Assembly (NCBI GenBank): GCA_029204225.1
Contig: CM055106.1
Location: 1,310,677-1,374,676, forward strand
DNA: 64,000 nucleotides
Source: Diphasiastrum complanatum
Taxonomy: Eukaryota; Streptophyta; Lycopodiopsida; Lycopodiales; Lycopodiaceae
Direction: 5' to 3'
A program made the translations under genes and the position numbers. Positions 26,301 to 38,300 of the stretch are shown in pieces (position 1 is the first letter of the stretch; each line of letters begins with the position of its first letter). The notes under the pieces were generated by a model that ran no database searches, was not told where the DNA came from, and saw nothing but the letters and a program-made list of their open reading frames with translations.

Positions 26301-29300
26301 AGGTTGGGTGGATCAGTTAGTGTTTGCCCTACTGTGGTGTTAGGATCTATTACACTGGTATCAAAGCCATCTCCATCCTAGGGAGTTCAGGACAGCAGTA
26401 GAGAAAGCTATCAGAAGATAGGAAAGATTTCTCAGATTCTAAGGAAAGAATTGAGGAGGAAAATCGCTGTAGGAACCGCTTTCAAATCCTTGAAATTTGC
26501 TGGGAATTTCCAGTTGTTTGAGGCACAATCCCTTGTACAGGTTCAGCGCTGAAAAATCAGGGATTTACCCTTGATTTTTATGTATCAATTGTGGATTTTT
26601 GAGCAAATTTTAAATAGAAAACGTGGAGCAGGTCCAGCGCTGCCAAATTGGGTGGAAACTTCAAATTTGGAGTGAAATTTTCTGGAATTTGGAGCAGATC
26701 TAGAACATGCTAAGCGTAGCATTAGACAGTCCCAGGATCGAGCCAGGCATTATGCAGATCCACACAGACGGGATGTGCAGTTCTCCACTGGTGAGAAAGT
26801 CTACTTGAGAGTCCCAGTTGACTCTAAAACCCTCAAATCAGGAGTGTATGCTAAGTTGTCTCCAAGGTATTGTGGTCCCTTTACCATCAGTAGGAGACTA
26901 GGCGAGGTCACCTATGAACTAGAACTCCCACACAGCAGTAAGGTTTTTCCAGTCTTTCATGTAAGTCAGTTACGAAAGGCCTTAACCAGATCAGACAATC
27001 TGGTAGGGGACAATGTTCTAGTTCTCCCATTGGATCCTCAACAACCTCCACATGAACCAGAGGAGATTCTTGATAGTAGAGAGACGCAGACTCGTCATAC
27101 TCTATACCGAGAATATCTGGTTAAGTGGAATGATCGGCCTGTTGAGAATGCCACTTGGGAAAGAGGCAGCGTCCTTCGCAAGATTTTTCCAGACTTTGTC
27201 TTAGAGGACCAAGACGGTTCTTAAGGGGGAGGGAGTGTTACGAGCTCGTAACCAGTGCCGAACCCTAGAGAACACAGATAGGTCAGATACCACAGTCAGG
27301 GCAAGACAGTGTGAGTAGTGTGCCCTAGCACGGTCCATAGCCATGGCGGGCCTAACACAGCCTAGGGACCCTGTCAGCATGATAGGGCTCCCAGTTGGGT
27401 CCCGACGTGCAGTCGGCCACGTCAGTGCCACGTGGCCGACACTTGGCAGTAGCATGCTACCAGTCCTCACACTGGGCTAGGAGGAGCTTACTCTATATCA
27501 GGGAGTAGGCAAGGTTGGGTGGATCACTTAGTGTTTGCCCTACTGTGGTGTTAGGACCTATTACAGAGATAGGGACGTTTGTCGTCACCCCAACTTAGTC
27601 TAACTTCCAAAATCACCAAAAATGGCACAAAAACAGCCAATCAAGGTGGATAATAATCAGAAAATAAGGGGCTGAGAAAGTAGAATAATGGACAGCAAAT
27701 GTGCAAGGCCAATAAGTAGAAGGGTTCAAACAAAATGGAAAAAGGAAGAAGGGTGTGAGGCAGCAAAATGACAAATATGAGAGGGAAATAGGGGGCTGGA
27801 AAAGAGCAGTATGTGAGCAAAAAGACAGCAAGTAGATGCAAAAAAGGAAGTGCAAATGGGCGCAAGCAATACCTGAGTGGGTGCTGACCAATCAACAAAG
27901 AGAGGTAAAAGCTGAAGATATGACAGAATAGATGCACCAACCAGCCGACAATCCGAATCCTCAACTCGTGCCAAATAAGCTGAAAAAAGTGTTGAAAGAG
28001 GGCGCTATACAGCCGACACATAATCAGCAACATGAGCAGCAAGTCGATGGAGAAATCCGTCGAAAATGGTGAGATAATAGGGCGCTGGGCAACAACTACC
28101 AAGATCCACAATATGCTGAAAAAAATAGGCTGGAAAAGGTGCTGAAGTAAGGCGCCGATCAGCCTCCAATCAATAGCCGAAACGGACAGCAAGTCGGTGA
28201 AGAGAACCGCTGAAAATGAGACGGTAGTAAGGCGTTGGGCAGTAGCTACCGAATCTGAAAGATGATGAGTAAAATAGCTAAAAATAATGGTGATGTAGGG
28301 CGCTGGACAGCCTCCAATCAATATAAAAAATGGACAGCAAATTGGTGACGAAAAGTGTCGAAAATGATGAGGTAGTAGGGCGCTGGACAGCAGCTACCAA
28401 ATCTGCAAAAACAATGAAAATCTGCCGAAAAAATCGACAAAAGTGATGGGTAGTAGGGCGCTGGACAGCCACCACCAATCTGCAAAAAAAATGACGGAGA
28501 AAATTGATGAAAGTGATGGGTGGTAGGGCGCTAGTGGACAGCCACCACCAAATCTGCAGGAAAGTGCTATGATACCAAGTTACAAGCTAAGATTCACTAG
28601 CTATGCTAGAAAGCAGGACTTAAGCTAGAAAGCAAGAAGAGAGAATTCTTAAGGAGGCTAAAGAGGAGCAATCATCATAAACTAAATAAAGGAATACAAT
28701 GTTACCCTATATATACCCTCTCCTTGAATCAAATACAGGATTCAAAAAAGGGAGGGAATACGATTTGGAGGGAAAATAGTGCACCTTCCCAATAGGAGGA
28801 CTCCCACTCCAAATCAACGTGACCAAGTCCTAAAAATATGACCAAATAGGGCCCAATGCCAGTATATGAATAAAAAGGGCCCTTAAGCCTGCTTATGCAT
28901 AATAATGTATAGAAGAATGGGCACGGCGAATGTGATGAGCCAAGTCCATAACTCGTACTTGCTAAACCTTTTTAAAATAATCAAAAAGCTTCTCTCCATC
29001 ACAATTGAACCACTTGCATGCTAACATAAGCTCTTGCGCAAATATACAGCTCACATGTTATCCAAGAATTGAATTTGGAGCAACAACTACCTTTCAATAC
29101 TCATTGCCCATACTGATACAATTGCCTGCTAGAAATCCCTAACAATAACAATTTGTAGTCAAAGAAAAGTGGTCAAATAGCTCCCTTCAATTGTGATCCA
29201 TCCAACCACGCAATGAGAGGGCACCTAGCGATGCATGAAAGCTAACACCTGTAATCATAGTCGGCTTGTTCAAAATGCCATTGATTGTCACAACTCGGGC

Positions 29301-32300
29301 AAGCATTTCGAAAAATTATCATTGCTATAAGTCATGAAATTTTCATCCAATCAGGTATGGCAATGATACATGATGCAGAGCAAAATCCCCACAAAACCAC
29401 AACTAGCACACTGAGGTTCGCAGTCAAGTTTCCCCCTCCTAACCAGTCTTTCACCAAAAGCCTTGGGGAACAATCCGCTCAGCAAACTGATTCACTACTC
29501 CTTCAATCCAGGGATTTTGCATGAGCTTGAACCACTCTCCATGAGTCTAAACACTCAAACAACAGATTGATTTACTTGCTACCAGAGCAAAACAATACAA
29601 TGAAAAGAGGTTGCTAAAGAAGAACAAGCCACCAGTGCCCTATCCAATGATCCTAACTGTTCTCAAGAAAAAAGATTATCATCTATTTGTTGCTTCCAAG
29701 AAGTTAGCACTCCATGCATACAATAGCTTTATAGATAAACTAATCAGTGTGTGGTTAGTTTATCTGATAAACTAACCACACACTGATTTTGTGGTTTGTA
29801 TGTGGATATAGCCCTAGATCCGACACAATTCTATGCTGATTTACTGCTGCAAAATTGTGGCAAACTGCTACACAGATCATAGCTCCACATCTGCTTCTAC
29901 AGCATTTTCTTCCCAAATTGCAGCATTGATCCGTCCTGCCAATAGGATGTTCAACTACTCAAGAAATTCCTGATGGAATCGTACTTCTGAAGTGTGCAAT
30001 CCCCACCTGAGATTCAGTCACTGCTCAGTTAACCGTCAGGTAACCAATCCAGTCACACAAAGAGCTGGATTGATTTATAGGTAGAAATTGATGAATTTGT
30101 AAAATCAAAATACCAAAAACCAAACCAAAATTCTTAGGTTCTTTCATTCATGCATGGCTCCAGAAATCAATATGATCAGTACCTATATCATGGTATGCAA
30201 TAGATGATTCCAATAAGTTGTAATATGCCATAGTTTCCTTACCATAGCACTCACACCATGGGTATCACAATCAGTTCGACATCACGATTTTACAATCCAT
30301 TCTCAAGTCCTGATCAGCACTCTAGCATGCACAAGCAATTGACACAAACAAATGAAAAACTAGGTTAAAAACTTTCCTGTTTCCTGACCAAGAATCAATG
30401 ATATCACCAGCTTCAACTGTGCACCCCTAAAGCACCTTTGCCGATCTCGAAGATCTCCCATGTTACTCTTTTCATCTACATGTAGGAACCACTCTAATAC
30501 CCCTATGATGTTGACCATGGATCTGATCCTAACATGAACCCAAAAGAGTGAAGAACAATCGGAAATTGGCCATGCAAATCACCAAACCCAACCATAGAAC
30601 GAACCACCCTCACCCCCGAGCGAGAGTTATCCCATAATAAGCATCTAAGATCACTCAATTAGGGTATAACCATGTTGTCCCATACAACCATAGCCCACCT
30701 CCAATCCAAGAGATAACACACATAAGTCCCAAAGGATCCATAAAAGTCCAAGTCTCACACCTAGGGAATGAATGATTGAATGGCTATATAGCCCAAGCCA
30801 ACTTCCAAGAGTGCTTATGGAATAAACAGTCCAATATCCAAGTTAACTCTAGCATAATCCTAGTCACTTAGGAATATAACAAATATCACAAATGCATGGG
30901 CAGGGAATTGAGGGCAAGCCAGACCCAGCATGCTACAACACACACCACACAAGGGCATATCATGGTGAGAACATGCATTGCCTTCACACTCTTCACTCAA
31001 AGCTAAGTAAACAAGGTTTTTTCCTGTCTTTTGATTCTGATCTTTGAGAATTTGTGTTCTCTATATCCAATGCCCTCTACACCCTGCATATATGAGCAAA
31101 GATGTGATGCAACGCCTTCTTTCCTCCTTTGCAATGTAGAATCAAAAAAGGGTATTCTTTGCCCTGAAAGTGCTCTAGTATCAACTTACAAATACATTCA
31201 TAAAGAAAATAGCAAGATGAAGCAAAATGTTCTTGACTAAATCTCCAACTAAGATATTGAAAACAATCGACAATGAACTACCTTACAAGTCTCATGTAAA
31301 GGAAACTATGCCCACTGAGTTCTCCCTTCTATAAGTTCAAAGATTCGAGAGTAAAGAAAGGGGAACCCACATGGGGTAGCATCCCCCTCGAGGGGCTTAT
31401 TTGTTGAGTCAAATTTCAACTTGATAAACCCAATACGTGACTTGTAGGGATCCAAATGTACTCGATGAGGCCTCCACTCACATAAACCCCGATTACACAT
31501 TCAAGCAAAGAAGTTGGCACGATTCCTATATATAGGCCTAGTTAGAGGGGACAGATGCCAGTTATTAAGTGGGTGCCAAAATTTGCTTATTGTTGCAGGA
31601 TTGCACTAAGGGTGAAACCAAGCCCCTTCAAGCTAGTAAACATCTTACCCAAAATTATTTATAACTTGCAAATGTCATTTGCTATTTCAAAATGCTACGA
31701 CGTAAGATCCTCATTGATTCATCAATGATATTAAGCACATAGAAAAAGAGCAATAAATTTATCTGACCATGCATACTATGATGCATGCAAGTATCATTTA
31801 TCCAACTTTGCTTTCATGCTCAATGTTCGAGCTAACACAATGGGGGAAAACCTGTGAAACATGATAGACGGTGCCAAAAAATTCATCAAAATCATCTGAG
31901 TCTTTATCTCACAAGATGTTGTCAGCTTAGCTGGCCACTTATAGAGTGACATTTAGTTATCATAGTCCATTACCCCCTTGTGAATTACGAGGCAAGTATT
32001 GTCCTAAAAAGTTTATAGACTTCAAGAAAAAAGAAAAGTAGCTTTACCCATCACTTAAGGTGCCAGAGTGTACATGAGAGGCACTTCAATGTTCAACCCA
32101 ATATATGCTATATAGAATGCTAATGACAGCTTCTTGTTAAATACACAATTTGTCAAAATTAATAGAGTGAATATACTGAAATACAAAGCATCTAATAAAA
32201 GCAAGATGACATTGTTTTTATAAATAGAGCAAAGTGGAGTCATTCAACACATAAACCAAACATAGTAAAGTTATTCAAGGATCAGAATTATACTTTGTAG

Positions 32301-35300
32301 GCTCCTTGGTACTCTCCGACCTGTATACAAATAGGCAACCACTAGTTAGATTTTGAGATTCACAATTACATGGCAGATGGACACAATAAACAACGTGTTT
32401 ATACCCTTTATATAGGCTGCTTGCAAAGCCAAAAAACTTTTCTTAAATATCTAATGGAAATTTTCTGATGACTTTAAGTGAGTGTTCAAACATGCGTAAA
32501 ATATTTCATAAAGACTGATGACTCTGTTGAAGGCATGCTGATTTTGATTTTACAAATATAGGAAGCCATCAACAAGACCAGAAAATTTACGAGGGACTAA
32601 AACCTTCACAGCCCATAAGTGAGCTCGGGATGTTGATTTGTTTGAACCAAGCAAGAATTGAACTGCACTGGGTTTTTCATATATCCAAAACAAGTCTACA
32701 GAATCGTAAGAAAGAAAATTGTGCATCAGTGTTGTTGTTTACATTTTTCAATCACAAAAACTTGAAAGAGTCGAAGATTGTGAGCTATGATAGCATACCT
32801 CTTCACCAATAACAAAAACCCTGGAGTCTGCCGACATCTCTTCATCTAGTGCAGAATTAAGAGCATCACGGACTGTTAACTGCAAGCAGCACATTTTCAA
32901 CAACAGAATCATCTTCTTAGAAGCCAATTGATTATCAGACTTAAGAGAACATTGCAGGAAACTAGTCTATCAGTGCCACACATCTTTGGTCAAACAAACC
33001 AATGATCAATAAGGGAGATGACAATGACCACATATCAGATCCAATTTCTGGAGCATTTTGTTCCTAAAGCATAAAAGTTGACAAATCAAAGAATTAAGTG
33101 AACAAGCACATGTACCTGATTTGACCCAGAGGAGAAACTTCTGACTTTTTCCCCACTTTTGATCATGCTATTTCTCAACTGCGTCTGTGCCAAAAGCAAG
33201 TGGGAAAATCAATCAGGTGTCTCTAGTTTCAATGGCATGATGCAGCTGCAAAAATTTATCTAGTTGCAAGTTTATGCAAGATAGTAGACTTCATGTCAAC
33301 TATTGCTGTTTCTTGTTCATGTTTAAGAATGTTTGCCGTGCCCTTCTCAATACAAAGATGGTAAGCTAACAGCCCTTTGTTGCTTAGTCAATCTTAGAAA
33401 AACTACTTCTAGGTCTACAGGAGTCGGCCAGTCACTAAATCAAGTTACCCTGTAATTGGTTGAAGGCAAATTGTAACAAATAAAGAGAGCTTATTTTCAA
33501 CTTTGGCAAACATATATGATTAAAAGAGAAACATGCAAGATAGATCTAGCATGCATGCCAAATCCAAAGAGCCTTCAAAAGTCTGATGATATGTAGATTG
33601 TAGAAGTATAGTGAGAGATTTCCCAGCTTCCAAACTTCCCCTAAACAAGTTCACAACATAATTACTCCACAAGATGTTGCAACACTGCAAGGCTCTTACA
33701 AGGATTTGGTTTTCCAGTCTTCTACATCATGATATGTCATGTCTTAGCTTCAATCTTGAAGCCTCAGAAACCCATTCCTACCAGATCAGCCCAGAACGTA
33801 TTTACTGAAAACCAAATTTAAAAATTTATTATGAAAGCACCTAGATACTGCAGCTGATTGTTTCATAGTACATTCTAGAGGCTGGTACAGCTGCTCCTAG
33901 CAGGATAATTTGGGATGAGTAAGGGAGCTTTGTCGATGGTTGATTTTCGTAAAGCGATTTGACATTTGGTGTTCTAGTGAGTTGCACATTACATCTGTAA
34001 GTTTTCTTACGTCCGTGGGTTTCCGTTTGCTTGTTTTCTATCCTGTGTCTTTTTCGAAGTTCTTTGTATCATTCAACAGTCTTCACATTTGTTTTCACGT
34101 TTCATAAATTTTGCTGATTTATTGCAATGTCATTACCAGTGTCACAACAGATCACAATCCGCTGCAAAGATGTTCCGGAATGTCAGAGATCCACCCAGAT
34201 CACAGACCTTTTTTTTTTTTTGAAAGAGACCTATGACTAAATTTTTTTTGAGGATAGTTTAGTTAGCGTTAAATGAACTCGAAAATCATCAATGCATGCA
34301 TTAGAAGAACAACATATTGAAATAACATTGCATAGAGGCTAGAGCTATATTGATCCGGTCAATTACAGAGATACACTGCAAACCAAAAAGCATTGGAGTG
34401 AAAACAGTCAATGTTACAAGCTTACTCGATCCAAGTAAATGGGAAGGCACCTAAAATTGCAAAAACTTCTGATTGTTGATTAACACATAGGAGAAGACCA
34501 AAGAGTGCCACAAGCAACACGCATTTTGCCTTGATAGCACAGGTCTATAGGCCTTTAAAGAACAGTTTTGGGAGCTCAAGTTTATCAAAGATTTGTTTAC
34601 AGGCAACCACCCGTTGGATCCAAGTTTCAAAGAGAACAATCACTCATTTATCAATGTGATGATTTCTATATTATTGACGGGTTATCTATAAAGTAGGCCA
34701 TTGAGTTGTCTTTCACAAGTTCATCCTTATCCTAACTCGTCATCCATGAGTTTGGAACCCATCTAGCATTAAGAGTGATAATTACTTGCAATAGCTCACA
34801 ATTCCAGAATGGCTTTTCTTAGTATGCACTTGTTTAACAACCTACCGGCATACCTCCATCCTATTATCAGTTTTTCTAAAAAGCATTCAAGGAGAAGCAC
34901 AAAAATTGAAGGCAAAGTAAAAAACAACTCTGCGTTCCAAGAGACCCTAACCATTTCTGAAACGCAATCCAGATCACGTTTCAGAACATGGCTTGCAACT
35001 ATGGTCATTACGTAGGCTAGTGAATTTGGCCACCACCTACTCCCACCCTGTTACAATCTCGAAACCCTAAACCGCCAAGTGCGGGTCATCAAAGAAACCG
35101 AACACTCACGATCCACCTCGCCGTAGGCCCTGCCCGTGACCTGTAACAAGCAAGATCTGACCTCCAACCCTGACAACGTCCCATACCACTGCCAAGGCCA
35201 TCAGCCATCTCCTACCTCAAGCTAGCACTCCTCCTGGCTATGCACAAGCTCTCTCCACCCACCTCCTCCTAGGCAGATAGAATGGATGGATTAAGAGACC

Positions 35301-38300
35301 TCCTCTCCTTGTATACCTCCAAGGTAGGAGTCTCCAAGCCCACGTGGCGACCATGAAGGTCCACGAGTCACTGGTCAAGTCAACCGGCCCAATGATTGTT
35401 CGGTTTCAAGTTGGGTTTGGGACCCAAGGGAGTTTTTGAGCCACGTACATCAACAATGGCATGTCGTTCCGAAGGTACAAAGGATGTCAGGTCCTCAAGC
35501 TGACCTAGGTCATCCTGAAGAAGTAAGTCATCCTTTCCACCAAGTCGTTCTTTTAAACGACTAATGTGAAAAACTGGATGAACCTTTATTCCCTGAAGAA
35601 GGTCTAGTTGGTAGGCATTTCGATTGAGTTTCTTTACAAGCATAACAAGGGGATAACTTAGGACATTTTCCAGTCTTTAATACCTTAAGAGTCTTTTGGG
35701 GTTCTAAGATATACCCAAACTCCTTCCTCATAGACCCTAGGTTGTCGCTTTTGATTGGCGTAAAATTAGGCTCATCTTGAGCCGTTTTTACGTTATCGCC
35801 AGCAACAAGCAACATTTCTTGCATATCATGAAGGAAATAAACCGCTGCTTTAACCTTAAGGCAAAGATTGGAGCTCTAGGTTGGGAACCAAACGTCAGAG
35901 AAAATGGACTAAAACCCGTCGTTGAGTGTTTTGCGCTGTTATACGCAAAGTTCAATCATTGGAAGGTACCTTTCCCAATCCGACTGTCTTCTGGAAACAT
36001 GTGCACGAAGCATGTCTTCCATATACTAGTTTGTCCTCTCTGTCTCACCATCCGATTCAGGATGATCGGTAGATCCTAGACTTAATGTGGTCTCCAATTT
36101 CTCAAAGGCCGCTTGCTAGTGAACTTAGAATCCCGATCACTAACAATATCATTCGACAAACCAAACAACCTGAACAACTTTTCCATGAAAAGCTGAGCAA
36201 GTTCAGAAGCTTTGACAGTTTGCTTGGTTGGAACGAATTGCGCCATTTTAGTCAACCTGTCAACTATAACCCAAATAGCATCATTTTGCTTCCCCGTCCC
36301 AGGTAGCCCAACCACAAAATCCATGGAAATACTTTCCCACTTTCTTTCGGGAATTTCCAATGGAAGTAACAAGCCAGCTGCCTTGAGTCTTTCAGCCTTA
36401 TTAACCTGACATTGCCCGCACTTGTGAACGTATGCCTCCACTTGACCTTTTAGATTTGGCCAATAAAAGTTCCTTTTTATTAGGTCAAGTGTGCTTTGTG
36501 AGACGGTGCCCCGCACACGGGCGTGCAGGATTTGGGCCCTAATATCATCATTTTCTGGCACACAAACTTTTCCATTCCGAAAAAGTAACCCATTCCTAAT
36601 GGAATAGTCTCTTAATATCTTGTCCTGTGGAGAAGTCTTGGAATCCTGCATTCCAAGTTCACTACTAGATCTAGAAGTACCTATCGGGACGCCTAGCCAA
36701 ATACAACCGAAGTACCTATCGGTCTTACACAAATTTCTTAAGGATAGATATAATTCAGATTGGATCTCAAATAAGCTTAACTGATTAACCTCTCCAATCC
36801 GGCTTAAGGCATCTACGACACTACTTGAGGTACCCTCCCGGTACTCAATGTCATTTCTGACCATCTGGCTTTACGACCTCAGAGGTCAACCGCATTGTTA
36901 ATATACTTTAACGCTTGATGGTCTGTTACTATGGTAAATTGGGAGCCATACAAATAATGTCTCCACACTTTTAAAGCATGAATCACCACAAAAAGCTCCT
37001 TATCGTAGGTGGAATACCGCCTTTGAGTAGGATCTAGCTTCTTGCTTTCAAAAGCAACCGGTCTACCATCCTGATAAAGGATTGCACCTATAGCATAGTC
37101 ATTGGCATCCGTTTCAAGTACCTGTGGCTTGTTAGGATCCACTATGTGTAAGATAGGCGTTGTAGACACACAGTATTTGAGATTTTCAAAACTTTGATTC
37201 ATCTCTTCAATCCAAGTAACCAGAGGGCTGAATTTACTGTGACGGCTTATTCTTTTAGCCCCTTTGAGGACATTTTTCAATGGCAATGCAATTATTGCAT
37301 AACCCATGATAAATCTATGAAAGCCCGTAAAGCCCACAAAAGACTTAACCTCCCGAATGGTTTGAGGAATTGGCCATTCACAAACATGTCGAACTTTATT
37401 TGGGTCAATTTCCAATCCATGGTCCAATATAACGTGACCAAGATAAACCAATCTCTTCTAGAAGAAAACACATTTAGATTCTTTGGCAACGAGCTTCTCC
37501 TGTCTAAGTAACTTTAAGACAGTCCTGAGATGCTCCTCATGCTCCTCCAAAGTCTTACTATAGATAAAAATATCATCTAAGTAAACTATGACGAATTTTT
37601 CCAGACATGGACGAAGAAGATCGTTCATCATCTGCTGGAAAGTCGCTGGAGCATTTGTCAATCCAAAAGGTAAAACTAGAAATTCATAATGGCCATACCT
37701 AGTCCTAAACCCGGTTTTTCAATATCCTCACTCCTTATTCGAATCTGATGATACCCTGATCTCAAATCGATTTTGATGAGGTACTTTGCACCATGTAATC
37801 GATCGAGAAATTCACAATGGCCACACCTAGTCCTAAACCCGGTTTTTTCAACATCCTCACTCCTTATTCGAATCTGATGATACCCTGATCTCAAATCGAT
37901 ATTGGTGAGGTACTTTGCACCATGTAATCGATCGACCAGCTCATCCATTCGAGGTAAGGGGTAACGGTTTTTAATCGTTAATTTATTTAACTTATTAAGT
38001 CCACACAAAGACGAGTACCTCCATCTTTTTTCTCAACTAAGATTACTGGAGCCCCCCAAGGGGACTTACTAGGCCTTACATGGCTCGTCTTAAGATAGTT
38101 TTGCAGTTGTCGGTAAACTTCATCCTCCTCTGTAGTACTCATCCTGTAAGGATACAAAGATATAGGAGAACTACGAGGAATGAGTTGGCATGGAGGCATT
38201 ATTTGTATGGTGCGGAATTCTATGTGTACACCACCATGACACTTTGAAGTATTTCTACAACCAGCCAGCAAGCCAAGTGAACTGAGTTGATGTAGGAATT

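Larger units (their letters stand above)
26025..27565 (+). mobile_element. Short chromovirus deletion derivative nested in the gypsy leader
   Basis: Two 330-bp direct LTRs (26025-26354 and 27236-27565) start TGTTACGAG, end ATTACA, and differ at about 10 positions by my count. A Met-tRNA primer site (tggtatcaaagcc, 26356-26368) and a polypurine tract (27223-27235) are present. Flanking pentamers gggat and gagat look like a target duplication with one change. The interior is only 881 bp: leader joined straight to the integrase C-terminus and chromodomain. Plus orientation, opposite to its host element. Confidence 0.9.
23797..29003 (-). mobile_element. Ty3/gypsy element, 5' half only: LTR to early reverse transcriptase
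   Basis: Minus-strand element in PDHB intron 4. From high to low coordinates: probable 5' LTR (28579-29003), Met-tRNA-type primer site (28566-28577), a repetitive leader (27571-28560) interrupted by a nested 1.5-kb element, then gag from 25992, protease, and reverse transcriptase up to the segment before YLDD at 23797. The 3' half (rest of pol and 3' LTR) is missing. The plus-strand relic at 22035 starts just where this one stops in the polyprotein. That would fit an inversion within one family, though I cannot show it. Confidence 0.75.

Noticed and set aside
27641-28321. 226-codon minus-strand frame
   Set aside because: It lies on a degenerate tandem repeat in a retroelement leader and its residues repeat with the array; hydrophobic composition follows from base composition.
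34796-35008. Possible alternative first exon of PDHB
   Set aside because: It has Met codons near a phase-0 AGG/GT, but the donor is weak, the sequence is not presequence-like, and 42192-42251 fits far better.
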